In this document: positions 10,090 through 22,767 of the stretch, one piece after another
Numbering within the stretch: position 1 is the first letter of the stretch
How the letters are laid out: every line of letters starts with the position of its first letter
Assembly (NCBI RefSeq): GCF_022539665.2
Contig: NC_081331.1
Location: 14,292,638 to 14,356,637 of the forward strand
Source of the DNA: Daphnia carinata
Lineage: Eukaryota; Arthropoda; Branchiopoda; Diplostraca; Daphniidae
Length of the DNA: 64,000 nucleotides
Direction of reading: 5' to 3'
Translations under genes and position numbers: made by a program
Notes under the pieces: generated by a model
Told to the model about the DNA's origin: nothing
The model's input: the letters and a program-made list of their open reading frames with translations, nothing else
The model's database searches: none

Positions 10090-12080
10090 TTCGTGAGTTG
10101 ATTGCGAGCATATTCTTCTGTCAGAAGCTTCAGAAGAGACATTTACGTTTTTCGTTTACGCTCACCATGGATGCTTGTAGACTAAACATTTAAAGTTAAG
10201 ACACTTTGCCCAATTCCAACAGTTCTGATTCTTACTTGTAAGTTGTTATTGCACGAGAATGCAGCGGCGAAATCCGCGGTCTTTTTGCTGTTGACAAAAA
10301 GGATAGTCTTGGCACCACCGAGATCTTGTAAAACTTCGATCAGCTTAGCTCTCTTATCTCTTTTCGGGCGCTGAAAAAAAAAAAACAGCTGTTCAACACC
10401 CGGATTGGTGCCATCGACAATGCCTGTTGTGACGAATATGTAGTCTTCCATGTACGTCGCAGCCAGCTCTTGCACTTCATCTGGGAATGTAGCCGAAAAC
10501 ATACAAACGCGACGGATTCCTTACAGAGAAACAAATAGTATTACATCAATCAAATCTCATACTCAAAAGCCATCGAGGACATACTTTCGGATGCATCGTT
10601 GGATGATTGACAATTTTTTTCAACATTGGGACCGAAACCCATATCAAGCATTCGATCAGCTTCGTCCAAAATTTAAAACCTGACTCCCAAGAAGTCAAAT
10701 ACTTCACGGTCGAGAAAATCATTGAATCGCACCGCGGTCGCGACAAAAATATTGCACCCAGCTTGAAGATTTGACCGCTGATGGCTCGTGAGAGTTCCTC
10801 CATATGTAATCACAGACTTTAAAACCTAACTGTAGGAGAATTTACACGTCTCGCGGTGAATTTGAATGGCCAATTCACGAGTGGGTGCGACAATTACAAC
10901 TTCTGGCTTTTGCCCCATGGCATGAGACGCACCAACAACACTTTGTTCTAACAATATGTTCATAACCGGTACCAAGTACGCCGCCTACATGAAAAAATGT
11001 AAAATTTTAGATGACTTAATCAACGAATATCACGAAGGGTTTGTTGAGTATCTTAGATGCAATTGGACCTTTTAGTAGTCGCAATCACCGGCGTGCCCAC
11101 TCAACATTACTTTTACTTCAACTTACCCAGTTCATACCCGCCCATTCGAATCAAGTCAGTACGAGGGCATCAAGGTTTCAAAATTACACAGCGTTAATTA
11201 GTTGGATTACCGTTTTCCGGAGCCCGTGACCACACAAGCAATTAAACCTCTTTTGGCAAGAATAACTACAACGGAAGCTTTCTGAACAGGTGTTGGTTTT
11301 ATGTAGCCAGAATTCTTAATGTTTTGAAGTAGTAGTTGACGCAGGCCGGCTTCTTCGAATGATGTTATGTATTGAAGTACATCTTTTCCTGTAGCCTAGA
11401 GCAAACACAATAGATATTTTTTTAAAAATACAGTTTCGAGAAATGGCTTACATGGAGGACGACTTTATCAAAATTGTTAAAGCGTCCCACATAGACAATG
11501 CCCTTAAACAGTTCCTTTTCATCACATGTCACAGCTTCTGGAATGTATTGCTCATGTGGCTTTCCATCTTCCGTCAATTCACTGAAGAGATTCGGGCAGC
11601 CTTTCGAGGTGTGGTCAGCTTCACTACACTAGGAGTAAAACAATGAACACTGGAACATAAAATAGTTTTGTGAAGATATAATTGGTGTTTACATCGTAAC
11701 AGTTGCTGCCACCAATGCTTCCTCCTTGAGGAAAATCCCTTGCTATATTGCCCTCTTCTTCATTAAAAATGAGCACTAAAAATTATGTTTTTTTTTTTTT
11801 CTGTTTATGTCATGGGAGGTACGACTTCCACCACCGCCGCGACCCTCTTGTGGACAATCCTTCGAGAAATGTCCCCCTTCCCCATACTATAAAAAGCACC
11901 AAGAAGTTAAGTTCGAACACATGTTTCGATATTTTCATCTTACTTTGTGACGTCAGCGGACCACTACCGCCGCCCCCACCAGCTTGTGGACACTCTGGCA
12001 AAATGTCTTTCACACTGTTAAACAAAACCATAGTTTAAAGTAATCACACTAGGAATACAAGAAAACACTTACCTTGTGAC
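10090..12080 (-). pseudogene. vasa: vasa (DEAD-box RNA helicase) pseudogene
   Basis: Vasa is a germline ATP-dependent RNA helicase. Minus-strand fragments appear in the correct order but in shifting frames. Glycine-rich CCHC zinc-knuckle remnants (ECPQAGGGGG near 11990) come first, then the Q-motif region (SGYIKPTPVQKAS, about 11300), motif I (TGSGK, about 11220), motif Ia (APTRELAIQIHRE, about 10870), LDEADRMLDMGF (about 10650), MFSATFPDEVQELA (about 10490) and ILFVNSKKTADF (about 10270). The frame breaks repeatedly, for example between the Ia and DEAD regions and just after TGSGK. Intron-like gaps with GT..AG ends remain (after NHPTMHPK and after NNNLQ), so this is a decayed gene duplicate rather than a retrocopy. 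The C-terminal motifs (HRIGRTGR) are missing: similarity ends near 10090 after TSIHGE. Confidence 0.85.
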
Positions 12081-12368
12081 CCTGGACAGAAAAAATGTAG
12101 AACAGAATGAAACAAATAAGATTATATAGAGAGGTCAAGAAGTAAAATGTAGCGAGGACGGTCTATCTAGCGAGTAAAGGTAGACAGCAGACTACACGCG
12201 TTAAGCCAATCTAAAAATATGCCTGAAAAAAAAACTGTCCGAGGAGCCACGGTTTAAGGCGCCTCTTGTGGACGCAAAAGTCATTACGAGAAATTTTATC
12301 CGCCACAAACTAAATGTTTTTAAACATTTAAAGTACTTATCCAAATGAAAATTTAACTTAAGAAAATT

Positions 12369-12456
12369 TATATGTTTGAGTAATATAAAGACATTATTAT
12401 GTATTATTTTCACATTGCAACAACCAATAATGACTTTATATTACTCAAACATATTA
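12369..12456. repeat. Small hairpin repeat
   Basis: TATGTTTGAGTAATATAAAG on the left is matched by CTTTATATTACTCAAACATA on the right, about 30 bases apart. Each arm is roughly 29 bases with one mismatch. It is a likely miniature inverted-repeat element in an AT-rich intergenic tract. Confidence 0.7.
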
Positions 12457-12667
12457 TTTATACCTAAAACAAGCAATTATTCTCATTGCTATTAGAATTA
12501 CATTCATTATAATTGCTGCAGCACAAAATGGAAAGTTAATAGTTAATAGTAATAATAATGAAGTTAAGTAAGTAGAATATAACAAAATAATTATTGTATA
12601 GTTATATTTTAATGAAATAAAGTTATTAATTTAAAAAATTATATATTTATATGGCTAGAATTCGTAA

Positions 12668-12779
12668 ATTTGTATTTAGAAAATTAAGTAGGAATCTGGC
12701 CGATAGATGGCCATAGCTGTAAAAAAGAAAAAAAAGGCCGAAATTTTTTTTTTTTTTTTTGGTAAAACGGATTGCCATA
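12668..12779 (-). repeat. Dispersed ~110 bp repeat, copy 4
   Basis: It ends in GTAAAACGGATTGCCATA (12762-12779), preceded by a poly-T run and GATAGATGGCCATAGC. It matches the modules at 1534, 6397 and 6515, in the minus orientation. Confidence 0.65.
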
Positions 12780-13028
12780 ACTTAACGTATTTTTACGGCT
12801 ACTGTTATTCTGACAAACAAAGACTAAATTTATTTTCGGAGAAAATGATGAAATTATTTTTTTAAAGCTTAATGTGTTTCGTATGTTTATAATACTATCC
12901 ACCTTAAACACATTTATGCGGAAAACCAGTGCGCGAATAATGATTTAAAAAATAAACAAAGACATTGTATTTCAGACTATGGTTTTGATTTCAATGAAAC
13001 TTATGGACTATTGGGTGATGAGTGTTAG

Positions 13029-13795
13029 CTACTCTGGTCTTCCAAGATCAATCATATTTCTTTTCAAGCTGCTATCCAATTCATAACATAAATTTTGCAT
13101 GCTAAAATGAGTTGGGTGGCCATTATCTCCAAATGTAAACCCATGACTCAATTCAATTGCAAGACTAGATTTGATTAAACCAATACCATGGAGTTTCTCT
13201 GGACCAGGATGGTAAATTCTACCGCTAGATCCCATGAACAATTTGGTGGGTTGGAAATCAAAAACTAGATTGTTAGTGAAATTGCAACGGAGTACTAGCT
13301 TTCCTTTAACAACTTCAAGTGCTGTATAAACCATGGGTAAATCATCACAACGGATATAATTCCTCTCCCTTCCACAAAGAGAAAGATAGGGAAATTCCTT
13401 TTGGTAGCATTCTGTGTCATTAATTCTCAATCTTTCAAAGAAAAAATTCAAAAATTTCAGCTCTGCATGATTTGAAAATGAAATAAAACAAAAATTAATA
13501 AAAACCAGTTAGTAAACGTAAAAAAATATTGTTCAAACCTTTGAAACATGAAGTGAAATTCTTAATTCGTGCATCATCCATGAAGAGCTTTTAAGGACGA
13601 ACAACTTCGGTTACATAATAACTAAATTAGATTTCTTAGGTAGTCTTCGCATATTACCATTCCTTGGTGATCGATGTAATAGAAATATTCTCGTATTCCT
13701 GGTTTAGGAGATTGCCCTTGGATATATTGGAAAACACAAGGTTGATGGACACATCTTTGTATTAGACTTCCTAGCACCCTCATTTTAGTAAACAT
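13029..13795 (-). CDS. UPF0598 family protein (C8orf82-like)
   Basis: Homologue of human C8orf82, a small mitochondrially predicted protein of unknown function. Three exons, 13658-13795, 13539-13587 and 13029-13462, join in frame to give 206 residues, about the usual length. The family signature is visible throughout: GIREYFYYIDHQG, LFMDDARIKNFTSCFK, FFFERLRIN, FPYLSLCGRERNYIRCDDLP and the C-terminal GHPTHF region. The N-terminus (MFTKMRVLGSLIQRC) is basic and lacks acids, which suits a mitochondrial presequence. The gene lies just downstream, on the same strand, of WDR37. Confidence 0.9.
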
Positions 13796-13960
13796 TTTCA
13801 GACGACATCTGGTGCTAATTTCTCTAAGTTAGATTTACACGAAACATCAAAACAGAAAAAAATAAGCTTTTTAGTTCTTTAAATAATGCAACAATGTTAC
13901 CAAGAAAACTTTTATTAAAGAGTTATGTTAATCGCTCAATGCGAACTTCGATGAGCTTCT

Positions 13961-15943
13961 TCAATCTTTAAATTCCTTATTTGGTTGAACATTCCAACCG
14001 TAAACCATCCGATCGAATCCGCAAGTAAAGAGATTGCAACGAGTGTTGATGTTCTCTTCCCCCCATGCAGTGGCACAGACCATACGTCGATGACCCTAGA
14101 ACAGGGACTTAAAATTAAAGAAATTGCACTCTTTCAAAAAAAAATATAACGGATCATACCGTGCGATTGCTCCGCGGAAGGCGAGCGAGTCTCTGGCCGT
14201 TGAGATCAAAGAGAAGTACATTACGGTTGTCTAGAGGGACAGCGATAACATTGGACGGCGAAACAGAGACCTTGTTTACAGGGCTTTCGCAGCGAATAGA
14301 GGCCAGTGGGGAACGCATGTTGCGCAGATCCCATACCTTAGCGGTCCGATCATCCGATCCCGAAACTACCTTATCTTCTCGTGTAAAAGTTACACATGTT
14401 ACAACCCTGCAATACGATTACAACAAACTCGTTGGTAAATAAGGTATATAAAAAAAAAATTGTTTGTCATACTCCGAATGTCCTTGAAATACTGAGACTG
14501 AATGTATTGGGTCGCGGAAATCCCAAAGACGGAATGTTGTGTCCTTTGACGCAGTGACAACCAGTCGCTGGATCGGGTGCGCTGAAGTATGAGTAAGTTC
14601 TTGGTCATGTCCTAGATTCGAAGATATGGGAAAGAGTTCATAGAGTACGCAAAAAAAACTTGCATAACACTATTCACGTTTTTACCGACAAGCTGATGGA
14701 GGAGCTCTCCCGTTGTTACATCCCAAATATTTGCAGTACGGTCCCAGGAGGCCGTGACAGCTTGATCGCCGCCGGCAATCCAGTCAGCTGCAATCACGGC
14801 ATTCGTGTGACCGACCAATTCGCAAACAGGAGTACGTAAGGTCGCCCAAGGACCAAGCGGAAGTGTGTAATCCTCATCTGCTGGCCCTAGGTTATCCTCC
14901 CTTTCGGATGTTTCCACTTCTTCTTCCGAAGAGAGCCCCTTTTGCTGCGAATACTATTCAACTACGCATTAATACCGTAATACTATATCTAGTAACAGAT
15001 AAGCCACAGCAATTCGATACCATCTGTTCGGGTGAAATTGCTGCCTGCCACAAGTGGCATGTCTGATCACCCGATGCCGTCATAACGAGATCCTTGGTAG
15101 GATGAAACCTCATGGAATTTACTGAACCTTTATGCCCTTGATACTGAAGTAGGCAACGGCTAGACTCTGTACTCCAAATGCAAGCTGTTCCATCTGTTGA
15201 AACCATAATTTTTTACATTTTATTCTGATACTTTATACTTATTAACAATTTTAAGAAACCTGCTGAAGCAGATCCAACTAGTGGGAAAGTTTTTGAAGTA
15301 GTCACATCCCATACTCCATCTCTGTGACCACGAAATTGGCGTGACAGGGCACAAGTGATGGCTGGGGCTTTGAAACTGGAAACAATCCTGCTTGTTTGTG
15401 CTTTTAATCTATGGCTTGGTTTCATTTTCTGAGCACTACCTGTGCTAGCTACAGTTATTTAATAATTAGATACTGACACTAATATGTTTGCAAGAATACC
15501 TACATTTCTGTTTTAGCAAATTTCGGGTGAAGAAGGAATCAAAATCTGTTTGATCTAGGCCACCTCTATCTCCTACAACCCCATCCCTATCAGTACGTTC
15601 ACTGAGAGAATCAACCTTTTCCTGCACTTTATCCAGATGAAGAAACAGATAACTTTTAGTGTCCCTACATGGAATGTGCTTCATAAAGTATTTGTAATCT
15701 GTACTTACATAGCAGGTTCTCAGAGTAGAGTGCTTCAAACTCCCTTTCAATCTGATTAAAGAGGCCATATAGCCTGCTGCGAAACGCTGGTGGTAGAATA
15801 GAAACAGGATCAGCGCCTTCCATGGTATCAGTTCGACCAAACGAAAGCGATAGAAATCCTGCGCCAAAATCATCACCTCCCGAGGGTCGAGGAGTGCCAG
15901 GCATACGGATTCTCCTTGTTTTGGGCGGCTTCGATGAAGCCAT
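13961..15943 (-). CDS. WDR37: WD repeat-containing protein 37
   Basis: WDR37 is a beta-propeller protein reported to work with PACS proteins in calcium handling and development. Eight exons (15709-15943, 15504-15626, 15260-15448, 15021-15193, 14686-14944, 14473-14611, 14160-14406, 13961-14095) give 499 residues, close to the vertebrate length. The conserved [17 protein letters not shown] helix lies near residue 60. SSFKAP precedes the propeller, followed by WD motifs such as [42 protein letters not shown] and [19 protein letters not shown], and the closing [13 protein letters not shown]. The exon 3 acceptor was set at 15448 because the later AG gives a frame with a stop. Confidence 0.93.
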
Positions 15944-17574
15944 GATGAAAATTCACAATTCTTGCGTATAACTTCGGTACTCTAAAAAGAATGAGTTACT
16001 CCTTACTATATGTAAACAACAGAGAACAGCAACACAATCGTCACAAAATCATTAGTTTGACGACTAACAGCTGATTCTGGGTACGTTACAGAACCGTTCG
16101 TGATGAGGTTTGGCAACCTCGAGTTCGGATTTGCTGAATTTAATTGTTATTGACGTCAATACTCAACAGGGTGGAACCTTGTTTGTTAGCTAGTGACGCA
16201 AGTTCTGGATCGCTTCCAATCCTCCTACTTTATATGGACGCGCAAGGCAAAGGAAAGCTTCTGCTAATCCTTTTATAACTGAAAGCAATAAAACAAAAAC
16301 AAAACAAACAAACAAAATTTAAAAAAAAATAAAGACAACTGACATGACTGATTGTCACGAGAAGCGTTTCCTACCAAGTATTTCAATGCACAAACAAGAT
16401 GTGGTGTTTCTTTGTTGCAGAGACAATATACGTATAAAATGACGAGTTATTTATACGTGTAATACGAAAAGGGAAGTATGTTATGAATGGCAATGCCAAT
16501 CTAAATGGGTTTTGCAACGAATTTTTCCCGGGTAATACCGTTTTCAGCTTTGCACACGTTTAAACAACGTGATGAAGCTGGAATGCCTCAAGGAATATTT
16601 TCATCACATTTAAGCATGCCAACTCCCAAAGTTGTCAAGCGGAATTGGTGTACGTGTTTGTCTACGTGAGAGCAGACAAGTAAACGAAACTTCAACTAGT
16701 AAATGGCCTCTCTTAAAATTCTAACTAAAGTGAGATAAACGGTTCTGCCGTCCTTGTTTCGATTCTTTCGATTGTTGACGACTAGTGGTTATATGGGGAA
16801 CTAAATTGAAATGAAACGTTTTTTCTTTTTCGAAAGGAATGAGTAAAAATAACTCCGAAATTTTTCGTGTACGTCAAAGCGCATTCATTCCAAAAGACTT
16901 CTTTCTTGTTCTTGTAATTTAACTTATCATTTTTAGTCCCGTCAAAGTTAACGCCCTGCTTATTATTTTAGTTCAGATAGCTTGCCACCAGATGGTGGAA
17001 GGACCAAAATAAAACTGCATGACTGGTCTCGCCAAGCGAAGTATTCGTTGATCTTGTTCCAAAGCTCAAAGAGGAGCTTGTTATTAATATTTTAGCTGTC
17101 GCGTCTCGTGAAGCCCACAAACGCGTTCGTGCATCCCTTCGGACTAGTTTGCCCGATCACCAACTCCCGAACACTTCCTGTGAATTTCTATTCTATCCCA
17201 GTTAGACCATTCTCGCACAACCTCCGAGCGCTTCCATCTGTGATTCCATTTGTCTGTTAGATTTGTCGACAATTAGTTATTCTAAACTCTATATGTGTGT
17301 TTCTGGGGCCAGTTACAATCTAGTCCTTCCTCGTTTCGCTGATTGTCGTGATTCAGGTAATTTAAAGCACTTGTTCAGTTGTTGTCTTTGAACTGCATCA
17401 AGGTTTACAACTGTTGCTACCCAAAATCTTAAAACATTCACCATGTCAGTAACATGATATAACCTTGCCATGGTTTCATTATGATAACACTTCATTTGCT
17501 AATGGTTTTCTGGTCAAATTCTGATTGAACAGAATCTGATTCTTTTTTTCCTCTCTACAGTTGTGCTGTGGAAC
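15944..17574. other. Intergenic / 5' regions
   Basis: The region between the WDR37 start and the next gene shows no credible coding exon. The stretch ending in TCTCTACAG at 17560 is a good splice acceptor, so part of it is probably a 5' untranslated exon and intron of the gene starting at 17575. Confidence 0.5.
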
Positions 17575-18007
17575 ATGGCATCCATGCCATTTGGAATGCA
17601 TGCTGTGCAGAAAGTGAGGGCTAACATGAATCTTGCTGCCAATGCAGCAACTACTGGAAGGCAGAGGCAGAAAGATAGCAATACAAACTATAAATTTAAT
17701 AATGACCAATGTAAAGTTTTTATCATAAAAAAATATGTTGATATAGTAAACTCATTACCTTTTTGATATTATAGATGGAGACCCATCACCATCAAAATAT
17801 TGTGACAAGATGATGAATTCCATTTGGGGACTCTATAATCGCTATTCTGTTCATAACTTTAAAAGCAACACATCATCTGGTCAAGCTCCAACCCTAGCAC
17901 AGCAACAGCCGGCTACTAAAGAAAGCCAGGACTGGTTGCAAAAACCCATCAAGTGCCCACTGGATGGAATGAAATTAAACTTTAATTCAAAGAATTTCCA
18001 CCAGTAA
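17575..18007 (+). CDS. Small uncharacterised protein
   Basis: I do not recognise this family. Two exons, 17575-17710 and 17775-18007, join in phase 1 (CAA T|AT GGA) to give 122 residues. There are no signal peptide, membrane segment or repeats. The centre has a well-formed aromatic stretch (SIWGLYNRYSVHNF) followed by a low-complexity Gln/Ala/Ser linker and a C-terminal WLQKPIKCPLDGMKLNF. The start was taken at ATG GCA TCC ATG. A splice acceptor 14 bases upstream indicates that a 5' untranslated exon precedes it. It converges on CMC1, 277 bases away. Real splicing and codon use make it a likely gene. Confidence 0.6.
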
Positions 18008-18283
18008 ATGCATTGATGGGCAAAATCAGGGGATAATAATTTTCCCTGGTTTACTCTGTTACCTTTTCAATTAATCTCTTTCACTCCCAGTTCATAATAG
18101 GTGGATGTAGTGGGGTATGTAACATTCCCAGCTTGGAATCAATGGGCTCACAATTTGATGTCAATGATCTATGCTTCAAATGTATCAGAGTTATCAATAC
18201 AATTTATTCTACATCGTAATTTGTGTACTCCATTCTCCAGTTGATTAAAGCAGTATAAAAACATAATAACTTCAATCAACAGT

Positions 18284-18739
18284 TTACTTGCCATTGGTAG
18301 TTTCATTACCAGCTTCTTTAAGACGATGCTTCTTGGGGATTCCTGTAAGTCTGAACTGCCTCCTTTCTTTAAGATAGATGTCTTCACATTCTTTCTTGAA
18401 GCCTTCATCTTGATACCATCTAGCCTGACATTCTTGCATGAGGGTATTCTCTTTTCGACATGTATATGCCATTAGCAAACTGCTAGCTGCACAACATTTT
18501 GTAAATTCTGCCACTTCAGCTACACATTTTTCCTTCTTGGCTCTTTCTCTCATAATTTTGGGAATCAGAACTTCTTTTTCGACAATCCTCAAACTTCTGT
18601 CATTTGGATCTCCTATATTATGGAAACCAAAGTAATGAAATATTGATGTTCACATGTATAACTGTTTCATTGATTGTATAATACCTAGTCCATGTGGATC
18701 TGTCCTTTGTGAATTGTGGCTTTCATCCTGGGTAGGCAT
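18284..18739 (-). CDS. CMC1: COX assembly mitochondrial protein 1 (CMC1)
   Basis: CMC1 is a twin CX9C protein of the mitochondrial intermembrane space that assists cytochrome c oxidase (COX1/copper) assembly. Two exons, 18685-18739 and 18284-18612, give 127 residues. Both CX9C helices are present (CVAEVAEFTKC, CRKENTLMQEC), preceded by VEKEVLIPKIMRERAKKEK and followed by EYLKER-type and FRLTGIPKKHRL sequence as in the family. As expected for Mia40 substrates there is no presequence. The gene is divergent from RWDD1 across 472 bases. Confidence 0.95.
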
Positions 18740-19211
18740 GATGATACTTCTTTTTTTTTCGTGACCTATGTGCTGAAAGATTAAAAATACACAGAAATCT
18801 CAATTAGACAATGGTTAAGTTTGAAAACATAACATTGCTGTGTACTTCAGAAGCTCAAGGCCTAGTGGCTTTCCAACGATGCAAAAATATGTAGCAGACT
18901 CTCGAGATAGTGTCATACCACTCATGGTACTGTACTATTTCTATACTCACTATGTCCATAGGCTAAAACCTTCTCAACGACGTAAACCTCTGCTCACAAC
19001 TTCTTAATTAGAAAAACTATTTTTTTTCTTTCCTTATTGACTTAGTAAACTAGTAGTAAACTAGTAGCTAATAAATTTTGTTAAATACATGATTCGCCTG
19101 TTACCTAATAGATGACGACCATTGAGTATCCTGTTGGTAACGTCGTCTGCTGCTTCACATGTTGACATGTGAGAATTTAGTCACGTCGTAACTGTTTTCT
19201 CACATTTAACA
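18740..19211. promoter_or_regulatory. Divergent CMC1/RWDD1 intergenic promoter region
   Basis: Two translation starts face away from each other across 472 bases, so both promoters must lie here or overlap. I see no clear TATA box in a convincing position. The region is AT-rich with short poly-T and poly-A tracts. The promoter role is inferred from gene arrangement only. Confidence 0.5.
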
Positions 19212-20050
19212 ATGTCACAAAACTCACAATACAAAGAGGAACAATTGGGCGAGATTTTCTCCTTGGAATCCATTTACCCTGATGAATTGGAGGGTAACTA
19301 CTTGTTATTGGTAATGTAAAATATGTGTTTACGAAATTATTATTTGCAATTTTTCAGTTCTGGAAGAGGAACCATTTCACCAGTTTAAGCTACATGTGAA
19401 ATCGGAAGGTCACGATGAAGAAGAAGGAATCGGTTATGCCTGCGATTTAAAGTTTACTTACACACCAACATACCCTGAAGAAATTCCTGTGATTGAGATA
19501 ATGGATGACCTAGGGTTGGATGACGAGCAGTTAGAAAGGCTAAAAGATCGTCTTGAAAAGGAAGCAGAAGACAATCTAGGCATGGTGATGTAAGACAACA
19601 GCCATTAACTTTTAAAATATTCAAATGCATAACAATCATTGGTTTTTAAATTCCAGGATCTTTTCGTTAGTCTCAACTGCCAATGAATGGTTGAATAATG
19701 AATGGGATGCTGAGCTTCGTCATCGGGATGAGGAAGCAGAAAGAAAAATATTTGAAGCTGAAGAAGCAGAGAAAAATAAATGTCATGGTACTGCAGTTAC
19801 TGTAGAAAATTTCCTAAGATGGAAAGCCGAATTTGATGCTGAAATTGCTGCCCTGAAGAAACCAGAGCGAGAAGATAAAGATAAGAAACTTACAGGAAGG
19901 GAGCTGTTTATGGTTGACAAGTCCATGATTGAATCTGATTTGAAATTTTTGGAAGATGGTGGAGAAGTGGTCAGGGTGGATGAATCACTTTTCCAAGATT
20001 TAGAGGATCTTGGTCTAGATGATGAGCTTGTGTCTGATGGCAGTGATTAA
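19212..20050 (+). CDS. RWDD1: RWD domain-containing protein 1 (DFRP2-type)
   Basis: RWDD1 (yeast Gir2) binds and stabilises the DRG2 GTPase and shares its RWD fold with GCN2, linking it to translation control. Three exons, 19212-19293, 19358-19589 and 19657-20050, give 235 residues. The RWD domain fills residues 1-110: EEQLGEIFSLESIYPDE, the YP-x-E-x-P signature in TPTYPEEIPVIEI, and IFSLVSTANEWLN. A charged helical DFRP region follows (FEAEEAEKNKCHGTAVTVENF, LTGRELFMVDKS) with an acidic tail. The length matches the family. Confidence 0.95.
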
Positions 20051-20475
20051 AATGTAATGAAAACATGTCTTGTTTCATTTGAAGTTTTCCTAAATGTTTT
20101 GGAACAACTTATTTCTCTTAACAGTTGGCTATCCTTACATTTTATAGAATTATCAACACGTTTCATTGACTTTGACATACGCTTTAAGGAAGCTATTGCG
20201 GTATCAAAGCGATAAAAATGAACCAACCGCCAACGATTACTAACCTTTTTAACTCGAATGACTCGAGTGCAGGATATAGTATTTTACTGTTGGTTTTTTT
20301 AATCACGTTTTTCTCACAACTCGATTCCTCATAACTCAAAACTAGTTCATCCATTTTATACGACAAGAAAATTACTCAAAACGCAAATTGTAATCGGGCA
20401 ATTCTGTGTATTGTAATGATCGACACAAAACCACCACTGGAAGGTCGATGGTACTGACCGTACCAGCATTCGGTA
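20051..20475. other. Intergenic between convergent RWDD1 and RpS5
   Basis: It holds the 3' ends of both convergent genes. No other feature is seen. Confidence 0.5.
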
Positions 20476-21475
<1,000 letters not shown>

Positions 21476-22767
21476 GGTGGTTCTACAAAACGAGGATAAA
21501 GCACGTTAGATATTGACAGCACGCTGTTACTGAGCCGGCTGAGTATGTTGCTCGTTTACAGTTTAAGTATTCTCTACATTAAATTTGAAACAGAACGTAA
21601 TAACAGTAGTCAAACATAATCTCTTACGAACGCGGAAATATTGAAAATGAACAAACGGAATACTAAAATTTTGATGCCAAATATCAACCCACCACGTTAG
21701 TCCGGTGTGCACACAGACAAGAAAATGGCCGAAGAGACAACTGATGGTGCAGGAAGTGGAGGCGCTAGCATCGATCTTTGTAAAGCACTAACGTTGCCAA
21801 ACTGGAATAAGTAACATACGATGGGCAAACTGCTTTGCCATGATGCCAATAAAATAAAACTTAAAATAAAGCATAAAAACGCAATTATAGAATTTAGAAA
21901 TAATATTAACCAAAAATACAATTTTTCAGTGCCACAGCTATTAAAATACAAGGTTTTTTGACAAAAAGAAGCCTGCAGTTTGCTAATGATCGAATTTGAC
22001 CACAATCGATGATAAGTTCTAGGCACCCTTCATTGGATTTATTGTTTCCTATATTGCTACATATTAAACTAATACTGATGTATATTCTTTGCTATTTTAA
22101 TTTAAAGTCATTAAAGCTTTATTCGATTTTTATTTTTCACTTTCAGGACAGCACTTCACAGTCAGAATGCCATCTGCCGGGTTAACGCTTCACCGTTTCC
22201 TCCCGTCCTGTCGATAAAAAAACAAAAACAAATATAAACAACCTCAATCTGAAGAGGAGAAATTCATCGCATACGTCTACAAAGATACTGGCTCATTAAC
22301 CAAACTAATAAATATAAACTAAAAAATAAAATAAAGAAGGCTTGTACTAATCTGTAAGCATTTGTTGTATTACGTCATGTCCCCTTAAGCAACAAGAAAG
22401 GGCATTAGTACATTTGATTATGGCCAAATAAAAGAAGAGCTTTATTTACAGTTAGCGTTGCTGTCAACTTCGAATCTAAACGAGGCGTGATTTTGAGGAC
22501 GAGAGAGTAAACAAGGAATGATAGCTGGGGAGAAATGTGTGTTAGTTTTATCTGGATAAAACTGGTAAACTAATCAGTCAATATGATTTTGGTTTGAGCA
22601 ATTGCACCAGAAACCAATACATTTCGCAATGGAAAGGCGATACATGTCTGAGAGATAGCAATATAAAAAAATTCCCAAATAAATACTACAACAACAAAAA
22701 AGAAACAAGAAACAACTGGAACCAACTATCCGTTGAACTGAAAACAGTCATGGAAGGAAAAAAACAG
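21476..22767. other. Intergenic: RpS5 promoter side and 3' side of the next gene
   Basis: No credible exon is seen. The right part is AT-rich and probably includes the 3' untranslated region of the minus-strand gene that ends at 22768. The segment next to 21475 contains the intron and promoter of RpS5. Confidence 0.5.

Noticed and set aside
11810-12031. Independent small genes at the glycine-rich frames
   Set aside because: ECPQAGGGGG and the neighbouring frames are zinc-knuckle remnants of the vasa pseudogene.
12084-12368. Further vasa exons upstream of the zinc knuckles
   Set aside because: Past 12080 the minus strand shows no glycine-rich or CCHC pattern, only AT-rich sequence.
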